A DNA stretch of 13,268 nt from Pontimonas sp. (GCA_023263045.1 JALQXU010000014.1:1-13268), one strand, 5' to 3'. Numbered from the stretch's first letter, positions 1 to 7,100 are shown. A program made the numbers and translations. Notes: generated by a model not told the origin, from the sequence alone.

Positions 1-597
1 TCTCTCACCTCTCTCGAGCGGAGAGACGAATTTGCACAGATAGCCCAAGCCAACGCGGAAACCTTTTTCGGCCACTCGATACCCCACTGGACCATCGAGG
101 TCGGAGATTTCCAGGAGCTCGCACTGGCCCATGCTGAGGGCAGTGTCGACCGGCTCGTGTTGGACATGTTGGCCCCGTGGGAATGCATCGCCGCGGTGAG
201 CCATGTGTTGATCCCCGGTGGCGTTCTCGCCGTCTACGTGGCGACTGTGACACAGCTCTCTCGCGTGGTCGAGGAAGTCAGGGCCTCCGGCCGATTCACC
301 CGGCCTGAATCACTGGAAGTCCTGCTGCGCCCCTGGCATGTTGAGGGTCTCGCTGTTCGACCCGAGCACCGGATGATCGGTCACACCGGCTTTCTGATGA
401 CCGCGCGAGCTCTTGCTCCAGGAGTCGCGTTGCCCGAGACCAAGCGTCGAGGGGTCAAGCCCGAATACTCAGACGACGACGTCGAAGTGTGGACACCGGG
501 AGCAACCGGTCAACGGCAGGCGAGCGATAAGAAGATTCGCAAAACGATGCGTGAAGCCAAAGATCGCGCAAGCAAATCGGCGAGAAAGAATCTCTAA
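1..597 (+). CDS. trmI: tRNA (adenine-58-N1)-methyltransferase, 3' part
   Basis: The frame is open from base 1 and gives the C-terminal 198 residues. It lacks the true start, so probably the N-terminal third or more lies outside the window. The family methylates N1 of A58 in the T-loop of tRNA using S-adenosylmethionine, as a tetramer in the cytoplasm. Visible hallmarks are the ERRDEFA stretch at residues 6-12, and the motif-IV-like VLDMLAPWEC at residues 49-58, which belongs to the Rossmann methyltransferase core. Near the C-terminus lie the KRRGVKPEYSDDDVEVWTPG stretch, typical of actinobacterial TrmI, and a Lys/Arg-rich tail that probably contacts tRNA. In Mycobacterium tuberculosis the orthologue (Rv2118c) lies close to mpa and the Pup-proteasome genes; here the next gene starts 23 bases on. 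Family assignment is by recognition of these motifs. Confidence 0.93.
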   Translation, partial: SLTSLERRDEFAQIAQANAETFFGHSIPHWTIEVGDFQELALAHAEGSVDRLVLDMLAPWECIAAVSHVLIPGGVLAVYVATVTQLSRVVEEVRASGRFTRPESLEVLLRPWHVEGLAVRPEHRMIGHTGFLMTARALAPGVALPETKRRGVKPEYSDDDVEVWTPGATGQRQASDKKIRKTMREAKDRASKSARKNL

Positions 598-608
598 GGC
601 ACGCCCCG

Positions 609-614
609 TAGACT
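609..614 (+). promoter_or_regulatory. Predicted -10 element for the FKBP gene (leaderless)
   Basis: TAGACT fits the actinobacterial TANNNT -10 pattern and ends 6 bases before the ATG at 621. That would place the transcription start at or next to the A of the start codon. No ribosome binding site lies between trmI and the ATG, which agrees with a leaderless message. I see no good -35 hexamer 16-18 bases upstream. Confidence 0.5.
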
Positions 615-620
615 CACACT

Positions 621-1613
621 ATGCCTCAATTTTCCCTCCTCGGTGTCCTCGGTATTTCCGCACTCGTTGTCTCCGCAGGGGGAGCACTCGCTTTTACCGC
701 GGTGCAGGCAGCCGAGGAGGAGCGGGCCTGTGAGGCGCCCTATTCCAGTGGTAGCGCATCTCGTTTGGTGAGCTCCACCATCAGCGACGCAGGAACACCG
801 CAGGCGTCCTTTCCGACCCCCCTGATCTCGCCCGAGCGCCAAGTCACGGTGCTGAGCGAAGGGGAGGGTGAGCCAGCCAGAGCCGGCGGATATATCGATT
901 TTGATGTCAGCGTGTTCGTCGGTAGCGATGAGATGTATCTGACGGGGTCGAGCTACAACCCAGCTAACCCGGTTCGACGACCGGTGGCACCCGAAGTGGA
1001 AGATTTCTTTGGCGACGTCCTGGAATGCCAGAAACCAGGGTCCCAGGTCGTTGTCACCACGGTGCTCTCCGACATTTTTGGGCCCATCGAGGAGGATGAC
1101 TACATTCAAAACTCCTCGACCGTTGTAGCGCTGATCGATGTTCACGCAACGTATCCGGCGCTCGCGAACGGATCCCAGAGACTCCCACAATCGGGTCTAC
1201 CCACCATTACCCAGGCCCCTTCTGGTCACCACGGTTTTTCCTTTCCCAACGCTCCCATCCCCGATGAACTTCGCGTATCCGTGCTGAAGATGGGGGAGGG
1301 ACAACCGATTGCCCAGGGCGACATCGTCACCACCCACTTCACCGGTGTGGTCTGGAATACACGTCGAGTCTTTGTCTCGAGTTTTGACCAAGGAGTTCCA
1401 CTCAATCTCATCGCCGAGGACCAAACAACGTCGACAACCGGCGAGGGAGTAGTCCCCGGTGTTGCCCGAGCCCTCATCGGAAAAACAGTGGGATCTCAAG
1501 TTCTCGTCTCGGTCCCGCCGCAACTGGGGTATCAGCCGGAGAACCTCCCCCCTGGAGTGACCGAAAACCAGACCTTGGTCTTCGTCTTCGACATCCTGGG
1601 TGTGACCAACTAG
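621..1613 (+). CDS. Exported two-domain FKBP-type peptidyl-prolyl isomerase-like protein
   Basis: The protein has 330 residues. A hydrophobic segment at residues 5-30 with a possible cleavage after VQA (28-30) indicates export or membrane anchoring. The n-region has no Lys or Arg, and C37 (ERAC) is not a good lipobox. An in-frame TAG at 609-611 rules out a start further upstream. Residues about 72-175 look like a degenerate FKBP domain. Residues about 216-328 are a clearer one: GDIVTTHFTG, a GVVPGVARALIG equivalent of the usual VIPGW segment, PPQLGY, and a final FVFDILGV strand. FKBPs catalyse prolyl cis-trans isomerisation or act as chaperones for exported proteins. The pocket is unusual: V252 stands where the pocket Asp is expected and V281 where the Trp is expected, so catalysis may be weak or lost. 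An FKBP gene next to pafB is a known actinobacterial arrangement. Confidence 0.85.
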   Translation: MPQFSLLGVLGISALVVSAGGALAFTAVQAAEEERACEAPYSSGSASRLVSSTISDAGTPQASFPTPLISPERQVTVLSEGEGEPARAGGYIDFDVSVFVGSDEMYLTGSSYNPANPVRRPVAPEVEDFFGDVLECQKPGSQVVVTTVLSDIFGPIEEDDYIQNSSTVVALIDVHATYPALANGSQRLPQSGLPTITQAPSGHHGFSFPNAPIPDELRVSVLKMGEGQPIAQGDIVTTHFTGVVWNTRRVFVSSFDQGVPLNLIAEDQTTSTTGEGVVPGVARALIGKTVGSQVLVSVPPQLGYQPENLPPGVTENQTLVFVFDILGVTN

Positions 1614-1614
1614 A

Positions 1615-1655
1615 GCGCTCATGCGAGGCGAGGCTTAGGATGAGCCCATGAGCGC
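1615..1655 (+). repeat. 9-bp inverted repeat flanking the pafB promoter
   Basis: GCGCTCATG at 1615-1623 is the exact reverse complement of CATGAGCGC at 1647-1655. The spacer is 23 bases and the arm centres lie 32 bases apart, about three helical turns. The repeat brackets the predicted -10 at 1636-1641 and runs into the first pafB codons. It could be an operator for a dimeric regulator, or an RNA hairpin if transcription reads through from the FKBP gene. A repeat this size arises by chance somewhere in a window this long, so position is the main argument. Confidence 0.35.
1636..1641 (+). promoter_or_regulatory. Predicted -10 element for pafB (leaderless)
   Basis: TAGGAT ends 6 bases before the ATG at 1648, the same spacing as in the FKBP and SDR genes. 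This predicts a leaderless pafB message. There is no well-spaced Shine-Dalgarno sequence; the GAGG copies further upstream at 1625-1634 would fall outside such a transcript. No clear -35 is seen. Confidence 0.5.
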
Positions 1656-2634
1656 GGGAGTAGCGAGCGTCAACCCAGAGGACAGGCTCTTCCACCTCAT
1701 TCTTGCCCTGATGGCCACCAGCTTTGGCCTGACCAAGGAACAAATCCTGTCGACGGTGCGCGGGTATCGAGAAGACACCGAAGCGGGTATGTCTCGGGAC
1801 AGTCTTGAGCGCCGATTCGAGCGCGATAAGGACTCCCTTCGTGACTTGGGCATCCCGCTCGAAGCCACGATCCCGCCCGAGGATGATGGCAACAACAAGA
1901 ACACGCTCTATCGCATCCCCAAAGGTGATTACGACCTGCCCGATGGTGTGGAGTTCACTGCCCGAGATATCGCCCTGCTCAACCTCGCCGCCACGCTGTG
2001 GCGGGAGGGAACCCTGTCCAAAGAGGCCCATATTGCGACGAGAAAACTGCAATCTTTCGGGGTCACCATCGACGAACCACTCATGGGTTTTGCGCCGCTC
2101 ATCAGCACCCGAGATCCGGCACTCACCGCACTACAAGAAGCGCTCGAGCGCCAAGTCCAAGTCGAGTTTGACTATCTCAAACCGGGGGAGTCAGCCGCCT
2201 CAACCCGGCAGGTTTCGCCGCTTGCTCTTATCAACCATGAGGGACGCTGGCACCTCTACAGCCACGAGACCTCCACGGAGCAGTTCAAGACCTTCCTGCT
2301 TCGACGAATGGTCTCAACGGTTCGGCTTCTCGACACTCCAGCAGTCGACTCTCCCGAGAGCGTCACCCAGGAGGCTCTGGCCGATCTCGCTGAGCTCTAT
2401 CAGCGCCAAGTGGCAACACTCGAGGTGAGACCAGATTCTGATGCATGGAGCGCCCTGTCCCAGCGTCGCGACACCGAAATCGGTCTCCAACATCTCGATG
2501 TGCACTACACCGACGTGGAAATTTTTGCGGCCGAACTCACGTCGTTTGGAGACGATGTCGTCGTCCACGAACCGGCAGAGTTGCGCGACCGAGTGATGAA
2601 TAACCTCCGAGAGCTGGTGGCTGGTCATGGCTAA
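1648..2634 (+). CDS. pafB: PafB, WYL-domain transcriptional activator subunit
   Basis: This is a 328-residue protein with an N-terminal winged-helix region (about residues 10-90). It contains EDRLFHLILALM and a SLERRFERDKDSLRDLGIP segment typical of this family. The WYL domain spans about 150-230 and the C-terminal WCX-like domain follows. At the WYL signature the sequence reads W201-H202-L203, with the Tyr replaced by His. In mycobacteria PafB and PafC form a heterodimer that activates the RecA/LexA-independent DNA-damage response; the WYL domains are thought to sense single-stranded nucleic acid. The name comes from co-occurrence with pafA, but the protein is not part of pupylation itself. 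pafB lies 34 bases after the FKBP gene and overlaps pafC by 8 bases, as expected for an obligate partner pair. The ATG at 1648 is favoured by the -10 spacing. Confidence 0.92.
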   Translation: MSAGVASVNPEDRLFHLILALMATSFGLTKEQILSTVRGYREDTEAGMSRDSLERRFERDKDSLRDLGIPLEATIPPEDDGNNKNTLYRIPKGDYDLPDGVEFTARDIALLNLAATLWREGTLSKEAHIATRKLQSFGVTIDEPLMGFAPLISTRDPALTALQEALERQVQVEFDYLKPGESAASTRQVSPLALINHEGRWHLYSHETSTEQFKTFLLRRMVSTVRLLDTPAVDSPESVTQEALADLAELYQRQVATLEVRPDSDAWSALSQRRDTEIGLQHLDVHYTDVEIFAAELTSFGDDVVVHEPAELRDRVMNNLRELVAGHG

Positions 2635-3616
2635 GTCAAGCCCTCGCCCCACCACGTCAGACAACCTCTTGGTGTTGCTCGCTCTGGTTCCCTACGTCCT
2701 CGACCGGGGCGAGGTGAGCGTAGCGGAGGCAGCCGAGCACTTCGGTCGAAGCGAAGACGACATATCTCGGGCGGTCGAACTCATCGCTTGCGCAGGGATA
2801 CCCGGTGACAACCTCGCCTACTCTCACCTGGACTTATTCGATATTGACTGGGACCTCTTTGAACGCGAGCGCACCATCACGTTATGGAATACGGTCGCAC
2901 TCGATAGCAAACCTCGCTTTAGCGCGAGAGAAGCCACCGCGTTGCTCGCTGGATTGCAGTATCTGGCTTCGCATCCCGCGTACTCCTCGCGCGCAGACCT
3001 CGAGGAGGTCATGGCGAAGCTTCGCGCGGGCACAGGAGACCCTCAGCCGGTCCGCATCGCTGTGGACCCGGGTGCCATCGCGGAGCACGTGAGTGCGCTC
3101 AACGACGCGATTGAATCGCGCCAGTCGATTACCGCGGTCTACCACAACAAGCGAGGGGAGTCAGGTCCCCGAACTCTCGACCCCCTCCTGCTCGAATCCA
3201 GGGATGCGACCTGGTACCTGCGCGCCTGGTGTCACACTCGGCAAGCGCTGCGCACTTTCCGAGTCGATTACATGGATTCTGTGGCGCTCACCGGTGAGGC
3301 GCAACGGGATCACGCTTCACTGGTGGACGACATTTCGTCGGAGCTTTTTGACCCGTCACCCAGCGACGTCATGGTGACGATCGAGTGTCCGGCTCGAGCC
3401 TTGCCTCTGATTGCCGATTATCTGCCCCGCGGCTTTACTCCGCCCTCGTCGAAGGACTCTGTCCGAGTCAAGATACCGTTTGCCCACTACGGTTCGTTAA
3501 CCCAGTTTGTGGGATCTCACCCGGGCATCGTGACGGTGATCGCTCCTGGCCCGGCGCGAGAGGCGGTGGCGCAGTTTGCCTCCCGCGCCCTCGAGCGCTA
3601 CGACTCGGTGACCTAA
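2627..3616 (+). CDS. pafC: PafC, WYL-domain transcriptional activator subunit
   Basis: The protein has 329 residues and is the second half of the PafBC regulator. The N-terminal helix-turn-helix is visible at about residues 11-60 (SVAEAAEHFG followed by DISRAVELI). The WYL domain lies at about 150-225 with an intact W196-Y197-L198 and the following RAWCH. A C-terminal WCX-like domain runs from about 245 to 325. The ATG sits within the end of pafB (ATGGCTAA, 8-base overlap), and GGTGG at 2616-2620 lies 6 bases upstream of it, so translational coupling and balanced synthesis are likely. The family binds RecA-NDp type promoters upstream of DNA-repair genes. I found no convincing copy of that motif by eye in this window. 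pafC ends 51 bases before tatA. Confidence 0.92.
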   Translation: MAKSSPRPTTSDNLLVLLALVPYVLDRGEVSVAEAAEHFGRSEDDISRAVELIACAGIPGDNLAYSHLDLFDIDWDLFERERTITLWNTVALDSKPRFSAREATALLAGLQYLASHPAYSSRADLEEVMAKLRAGTGDPQPVRIAVDPGAIAEHVSALNDAIESRQSITAVYHNKRGESGPRTLDPLLLESRDATWYLRAWCHTRQALRTFRVDYMDSVALTGEAQRDHASLVDDISSELFDPSPSDVMVTIECPARALPLIADYLPRGFTPPSSKDSVRVKIPFAHYGSLTQFVGSHPGIVTVIAPGPAREAVAQFASRALERYDSVT

Positions 3617-3635
3617 TTTGTGCCGGTGCTACACT
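3608..3635 (+). promoter_or_regulatory. Candidate promoter for tatA-tatC-helY
   Basis: GTGACC at 3608-3613 (four matches to TTGACA) and TACACT at 3630-3635 (TANNNT) are separated by 16 bases. Predicted transcription starts near 3642, giving a leader of about 26 bases that contains the ribosome binding site at 3655-3660. The -35 overlaps the last codons of pafC. This would let the Tat genes be transcribed independently of pafBC. Confidence 0.45.
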
Positions 3636-3654
3636 TTTGCCACCACACGCCATA

Positions 3655-3660
3655 GAGAGG
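3655..3660 (+). promoter_or_regulatory. Ribosome binding site of tatA
   Basis: GAGAGG lies 7 bases upstream of the tatA ATG at 3668, a normal spacing. A second GAGG at 3664-3667 directly abuts the ATG and is too close to act in the usual way, so the upstream copy probably sets the start. Confidence 0.6.
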
Positions 3661-3667
3661 CTAGAGG

Positions 3668-3871
3668 ATGTCGGGAAATCTCGGAGGCTGGACCGGCCTC
3701 ATTGTCTTGGTCGTAATTCTGTTGCTCTTTGGTGCCCCGAAACTTCCTGCGTTGGCAAAAAGCCTGGGTCAGTCTTTGAAGATTTTCAAGAGTGAGGTTC
3801 GCCCGGGAGACGATTCCAGCGATGCGGCTGACTCGTCCGGGTCCGAGGGTTCCGACGACTCCAAGCGCTAA
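3668..3871 (+). CDS. tatA: Sec-independent protein translocase TatA
   Basis: This 67-residue protein has the standard TatA layout. A short N-terminus leads into one membrane helix (about residues 8-21, LIVLVVILLLF) with the FGAPKLPALAKSLGQSLKIF hinge and amphipathic helix behind it (about 21-41). A Ser/Asp-rich acidic tail runs from about 46 to 66. TatA oligomers provide the path for folded proteins recruited by TatC at the cytoplasmic membrane. The tail is short compared with many actinobacterial TatA proteins. Only two bases separate its stop from the tatC start, so the two are co-transcribed. No tatB is nearby; actinobacterial tatB is usually encoded elsewhere. Confidence 0.95.
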   Translation: MSGNLGGWTGLIVLVVILLLFGAPKLPALAKSLGQSLKIFKSEVRPGDDSSDAADSSGSEGSDDSKR

Positions 3872-3873
3872 TC

Positions 3874-4665
3874 GTGGCTGCCCGTCGGCGCCGATCTCCT
3901 GAAGGGCGGATGTCCTTAGGCGAGCACCTCATTGAGCTTCGCCGTCGGTTGGGCATTATCGGTATTTCTATTGTGCTGGCGGCCGTGGGCGGGTGGTTTC
4001 TGGCTGACCCGGTGTGGGAGGCCCTGAGTGAACCCAGTCTGGAGATTGCCCGGGAGCGCAATCGCGACGCGGATATCAACTACACCTCGGTCACGGAAGC
4101 TTTTGACACGAAGGTCGCCATTGCTTTTGTCCTCGGCATCGTGATGGCTGCGCCGGTGTGGCTGTATCAAATTTGGGCGTTCTTTGTTCCTGCCCTGATG
4201 CGTAAAGAGCGCCGTTACGCCCTCGGTTTTCTCTCGGCAGCGGTTCCGCTCTTTTTTGCCGGGGTAGCCATGGGGTGGTGGGTTCTACCCAACATTGTGG
4301 TGTTGTTGACCGGTTTTGCACCTGAACAGTCCTCCACCTTGTTGACCGCGAAAGTGTATTTGGATTTCGCTCTCAAGCTGGTGGTCGCTGTGGGTGTGGG
4401 CTTCGTGTTGCCCGTGTTCCTCGTGCTCCTCAATGTGATCGGTGTTCTCAGTGCGAAGGCCATCATTCAGGGTTGGCGTTGGGCCATTGTGGTGATTTCT
4501 GTGTTCACCGCTCTGGCCACCCCGGCCGCGGATGTGGTGTCGATGATTTTGTTGGCCATTCCGATGGTGATCCTGTATTTCCTCGCCGCAGGAATCGCCT
4601 GGTTGAACGACCGTCGGCAAGCGAAGAAGGCTGCGAAGCTTCTGCATAACGGCGCCGAGATCTAG
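3874..4665 (+). CDS. tatC: Sec-independent protein translocase TatC
   Basis: This is a 263-residue polytopic membrane protein. It carries the family's N-terminal MSLGEHLIELRRRL segment (E21 corresponds to the conserved cytoplasmic Glu near residue 15 of E. coli TatC) and six membrane segments near 26-46, 78-100, 115-140, 161-185, 200-217 and 222-243. The PALMRKERR loop with E112 matches the conserved first-cytoplasmic-loop Glu. TatC binds twin-arginine signal peptides and nucleates TatA assembly. The GTG at 3874 keeps an Arg-rich N-terminus (ARRRRSPEGR) common in actinobacterial TatC but has no good ribosome binding site, so it would depend on coupling to tatA. The ATG at 3910, with GAAGGG a few bases upstream, is a real alternative and would shorten the protein by 12 residues. 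Confidence 0.94.
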   Translation: MAARRRRSPEGRMSLGEHLIELRRRLGIIGISIVLAAVGGWFLADPVWEALSEPSLEIARERNRDADINYTSVTEAFDTKVAIAFVLGIVMAAPVWLYQIWAFFVPALMRKERRYALGFLSAAVPLFFAGVAMGWWVLPNIVVLLTGFAPEQSSTLLTAKVYLDFALKLVVAVGVGFVLPVFLVLLNVIGVLSAKAIIQGWRWAIVVISVFTALATPAADVVSMILLAIPMVILYFLAAGIAWLNDRRQAKKAAKLLHNGAEI

Positions 4666-4671
4666 AGCGCT

Positions 4672-4676
4672 GGAGG
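4672..4676 (+). promoter_or_regulatory. Shine-Dalgarno abutting the helY start
   Basis: GGAGG directly touches the ATG at 4677 with no spacer. Reading upstream in frame there is no ATG, GTG or TTG before the TAA at about 4647-4649, and no start candidate follows closely downstream. The ATG is therefore the only reasonable start despite the odd spacing. Confidence 0.5.
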
Positions 4677-7088
4677 ATGTCAACACCCAGTCCTGCGGAA
4701 AAGTTTCAGGCCGCTCGCTCCCGGAGCAAGCACCCCCAGCTTGAGGCGTTTCGTGCGAACCTCGGTTTTGATTTAGACCCCTTCCAGGTGGCCTCGTGTG
4801 AATCGGTGGAGGATGGCCGGGGTGTCTTGGTGGCAGCGCCCACGGGAGCGGGAAAGACGATCGTCGCGGAGTTTGCTGTGCACCTGGCGATGCGGCACGC
4901 GCGCGTCAAAGTGTTCTACACGACCCCCATGAAAGCCCTGTCGAACCAGAAATTTCAGGAACTAGTTGCCACCTACGGCTCGGAGGAGGTGGGTCTCCTC
5001 ACGGGCGATAGCAGTATCAACCCCCGGGCACGCATCGTCATTATGACCACTGAGGTGCTCCGCAACATGCTGTATGCCGGAAGTGACCTCCTGGACGATC
5101 TTGGCTACGTGATTATGGACGAGGTGCACTACCTCGCGGATCGATTCCGCGGGGCTGTCTGGGAAGAAGTCATCATCCATTTGCCCTCTTTTGTGCAACT
5201 CATTTCACTGAGCGCCACCGTGTCGAATGCCGAAGAGTTTGGCGACTGGCTCCAAACCGTCCGGGGTCACACCGAGGTGATTGTGAGCGAGGATCGTCCT
5301 GTTCCGCTTCACCAGCACATGATGTTTGCGCACAAACTGTTGCCGCTGTTCCATTCCCGGAGGGGCAAACTCGAGGTCAATCCAGAAGTGGTGCAAACCT
5401 CTCAGATGCTGGGTCGAAGCTCAACAGGGCGGGGGAGTAGAGGCAGGGGTGCGCCCCGTTATCAACGCTTTGAGGATCGACGACACAGGGTGTACCGCTC
5501 GGACGTCATTTCACTCCTCGATGACCAAGATCTTCTGCCTGCGATCTTCTTTATCTTTTCTCGGGCGGGCTGTGACCAGGCGGTGTCGCAGGTGCTGAAT
5601 CGCGGTGTCGCTCTCACGAGCGAGCGGGAGCGTTCCGACATTCTGGACCTGGTCGAGGAGCGGCTCGATCGGCTCGACGACGAGGATCGCGGAGTATTGG
5701 GATATGACTCCTGGCTGGACGGTGTTCTCCGAGGAGTTGCAGCCCACCACGCCGGAATGCTCCCCATGTTCAAAGAGGTCGTCGAGGAGCTGTTTCGACG
5801 AAAACTGCTCAAAGTGGTGTTTGCTACCGAGACCCTTGCGCTCGGTATCAATATGCCCGCACGCACCGTCGTGCTCGAGAAGCTCGACAAGTTCAACGGC
5901 GAGGCCAGGGTTCCCATCACTGCCGGCGAGTACACCCAGCTGACCGGCCGTGCGGGACGTCGAGGAATCGATGACGAAGGCCACTCGGTCATCATCTGGC
6001 AGCCCGGTATCAACCCGGAGGCGGTGGCGGCACTGGCGTCCAGGCGCTCATACCCCCTGAAATCGAGCTTTGCCCCGACGTACAACATGGCGGTCAACCT
6101 GATAGCCCAGTTTGGCGTAGACCACACTCGGAGCATTCTCGAATCCTCCTTCGCTCAGTTTCAGGCGGATCGCCACGTGGTGGAACTTGCCCGGCAAGTG
6201 CGCACCAAAGAAGAATCACTGCAGGGCTACCAGGAAGCCATGGTGTGTCACCTCGGTGACTTTGCTGAGTACGGCGGGATGCGCCGAGAACTGAGCAACC
6301 TTGAGCGACAGCGCGGACACGGCTCGAAGCGAGGCGAGGGCGCTACCTCCCACGACATTGCCCGGTTGCGCACCGCGCTATCTCACCACCCCTGTCACGG
6401 CTGTCCGGATCGGGAGTCACACGCCCGATGGTCCGAGCGGTGGTGGAAGCTGGAGAAGGAAACCGAGAAGCTACGGTCTCAAATCCGCAGACGGACTGGC
6501 GCTATTTCCGCGACGTTCACGCGCGTGATGGAGGTTCTGCTCGACGCCGGTTACCTGCGGTCGAAGGAGGAGGGTGTGGAGATCACCGAGCACGGCACCA
6601 CCCTGCGGCGCATCTATGGCGAGCGCGACCTCCTGGTAGCGGAGTGTCTGCGCCGTCACGCATGGAGCGAGCTCGACGCGGCCGAACTCGCCGCCATGGT
6701 GGCCACGATTGTCTACGAGCCGCGGCGGGATGATGGCCCCATCGATCCTCGTTTCCTCCCTGGTGGTGCTTTTCCTGGCGCGCTCGACCACACTCGACGG
6801 CTCCACCAGAGAATCACCGAGGTGGAGCTTCGCCACCAACTCCCGGTCGGGTCGGAGCTTGCCCCCCACCTCGCCCTCGCGGTCTATCGCTGGGCGAAGG
6901 GCCATCACCTCGATGACATCCTCGAGGGTGACGAGATTCAGGTGGGGGATTTTGTGCGCTGGTGTAAACAGTGCGTCGACGTTCTCGATCAAATCATCAC
7001 GGTCGGAGTGGGACCCCTCCACCACACTGCCCTCGAAGCTCGCGCGCTCATTTTCCGCGGCATTGTTGCTCTCAGTAGCGTCGCTTAG
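4677..7088 (+). CDS. helY: DExH-box RNA helicase of the Ski2/Mtr4 type (HelY-like)
   Basis: The protein has 803 residues. Superfamily-2 helicase motifs occur in order: Walker A AAPTGAGKT (53-61), motif II DEVH (148-151), motif III SAT (179-181) and motif VI QLTGRAGRRG (421-430). The MLPMFKEVVEELF and FATETLALGINMPARTVV segments (about 361-399) are typical of Ski2-like enzymes. The C-terminal part (about 610-800) resembles the DSHCT domain of Mtr4-type helicases. A Gly/Arg-rich loop lies at about 247-273. A HPCHGCPDRE stretch with C573 and C576 is a possible metal site. M. tuberculosis HelY is about 900 residues, so this copy is somewhat compact. The expected role is ATP-driven unwinding of structured RNA in turnover or processing. 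It follows tatC by 11 bases in the same order as in mycobacteria, but a link to Tat export is not implied. Confidence 0.93.
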   Translation: MSTPSPAEKFQAARSRSKHPQLEAFRANLGFDLDPFQVASCESVEDGRGVLVAAPTGAGKTIVAEFAVHLAMRHARVKVFYTTPMKALSNQKFQELVATYGSEEVGLLTGDSSINPRARIVIMTTEVLRNMLYAGSDLLDDLGYVIMDEVHYLADRFRGAVWEEVIIHLPSFVQLISLSATVSNAEEFGDWLQTVRGHTEVIVSEDRPVPLHQHMMFAHKLLPLFHSRRGKLEVNPEVVQTSQMLGRSSTGRGSRGRGAPRYQRFEDRRHRVYRSDVISLLDDQDLLPAIFFIFSRAGCDQAVSQVLNRGVALTSERERSDILDLVEERLDRLDDEDRGVLGYDSWLDGVLRGVAAHHAGMLPMFKEVVEELFRRKLLKVVFATETLALGINMPARTVVLEKLDKFNGEARVPITAGEYTQLTGRAGRRGIDDEGHSVIIWQPGINPEAVAALASRRSYPLKSSFAPTYNMAVNLIAQFGVDHTRSILESSFAQFQADRHVVELARQVRTKEESLQGYQEAMVCHLGDFAEYGGMRRELSNLERQRGHGSKRGEGATSHDIARLRTALSHHPCHGCPDRESHARWSERWWKLEKETEKLRSQIRRRTGAISATFTRVMEVLLDAGYLRSKEEGVEITEHGTTLRRIYGERDLLVAECLRRHAWSELDAAELAAMVATIVYEPRRDDGPIDPRFLPGGAFPGALDHTRRLHQRITEVELRHQLPVGSELAPHLALAVYRWAKGHHLDDILEGDEIQVGDFVRWCKQCVDVLDQIITVGVGPLHHTALEARALIFRGIVALSSVA

Positions 7089-7091
7089 GCT
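7086..7091 (+). promoter_or_regulatory. Possible -10 element for lnt
   Basis: TAGGCT overlaps the helY stop codon (TAG at 7086-7088) and ends 9 bases before the lnt ATG at 7101, which would give a leader of about 3 bases. A GAGG at 7094-7097, 3 bases before the ATG, offers an ordinary if tight ribosome binding site on a read-through message. I cannot decide between the two. Confidence 0.3.
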
Positions 7092-7100
7092 ACGAGGCTG

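Noticed and set aside
903..932. TGTCAG/TCGGTAG pieces resembling the PafBC-linked RecA-NDp promoter
   Set aside because: Spacing and sequence do not fit the known motif, and the site is within the FKBP coding region.
594..1190. Long open frame on the - strand across the FKBP gene
   Set aside because: It lies wholly antisense to a recognisable gene and its translation shows no domain; long antisense frames are common in GC-rich DNA.
1611..4670. The sequence CTAGAGCGCT occurs at both the FKBP stop (from 1610) and the tatC stop (from 4662)
   Set aside because: Many shared 10-mers are expected by chance in a window this long, and the contexts differ otherwise.
5462..6136. 224-codon open frame on the - strand inside helY
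   Set aside because: The translation is Ser/Arg-rich low-complexity sequence typical of a shadow frame, and the sense strand carries clear helicase motifs.
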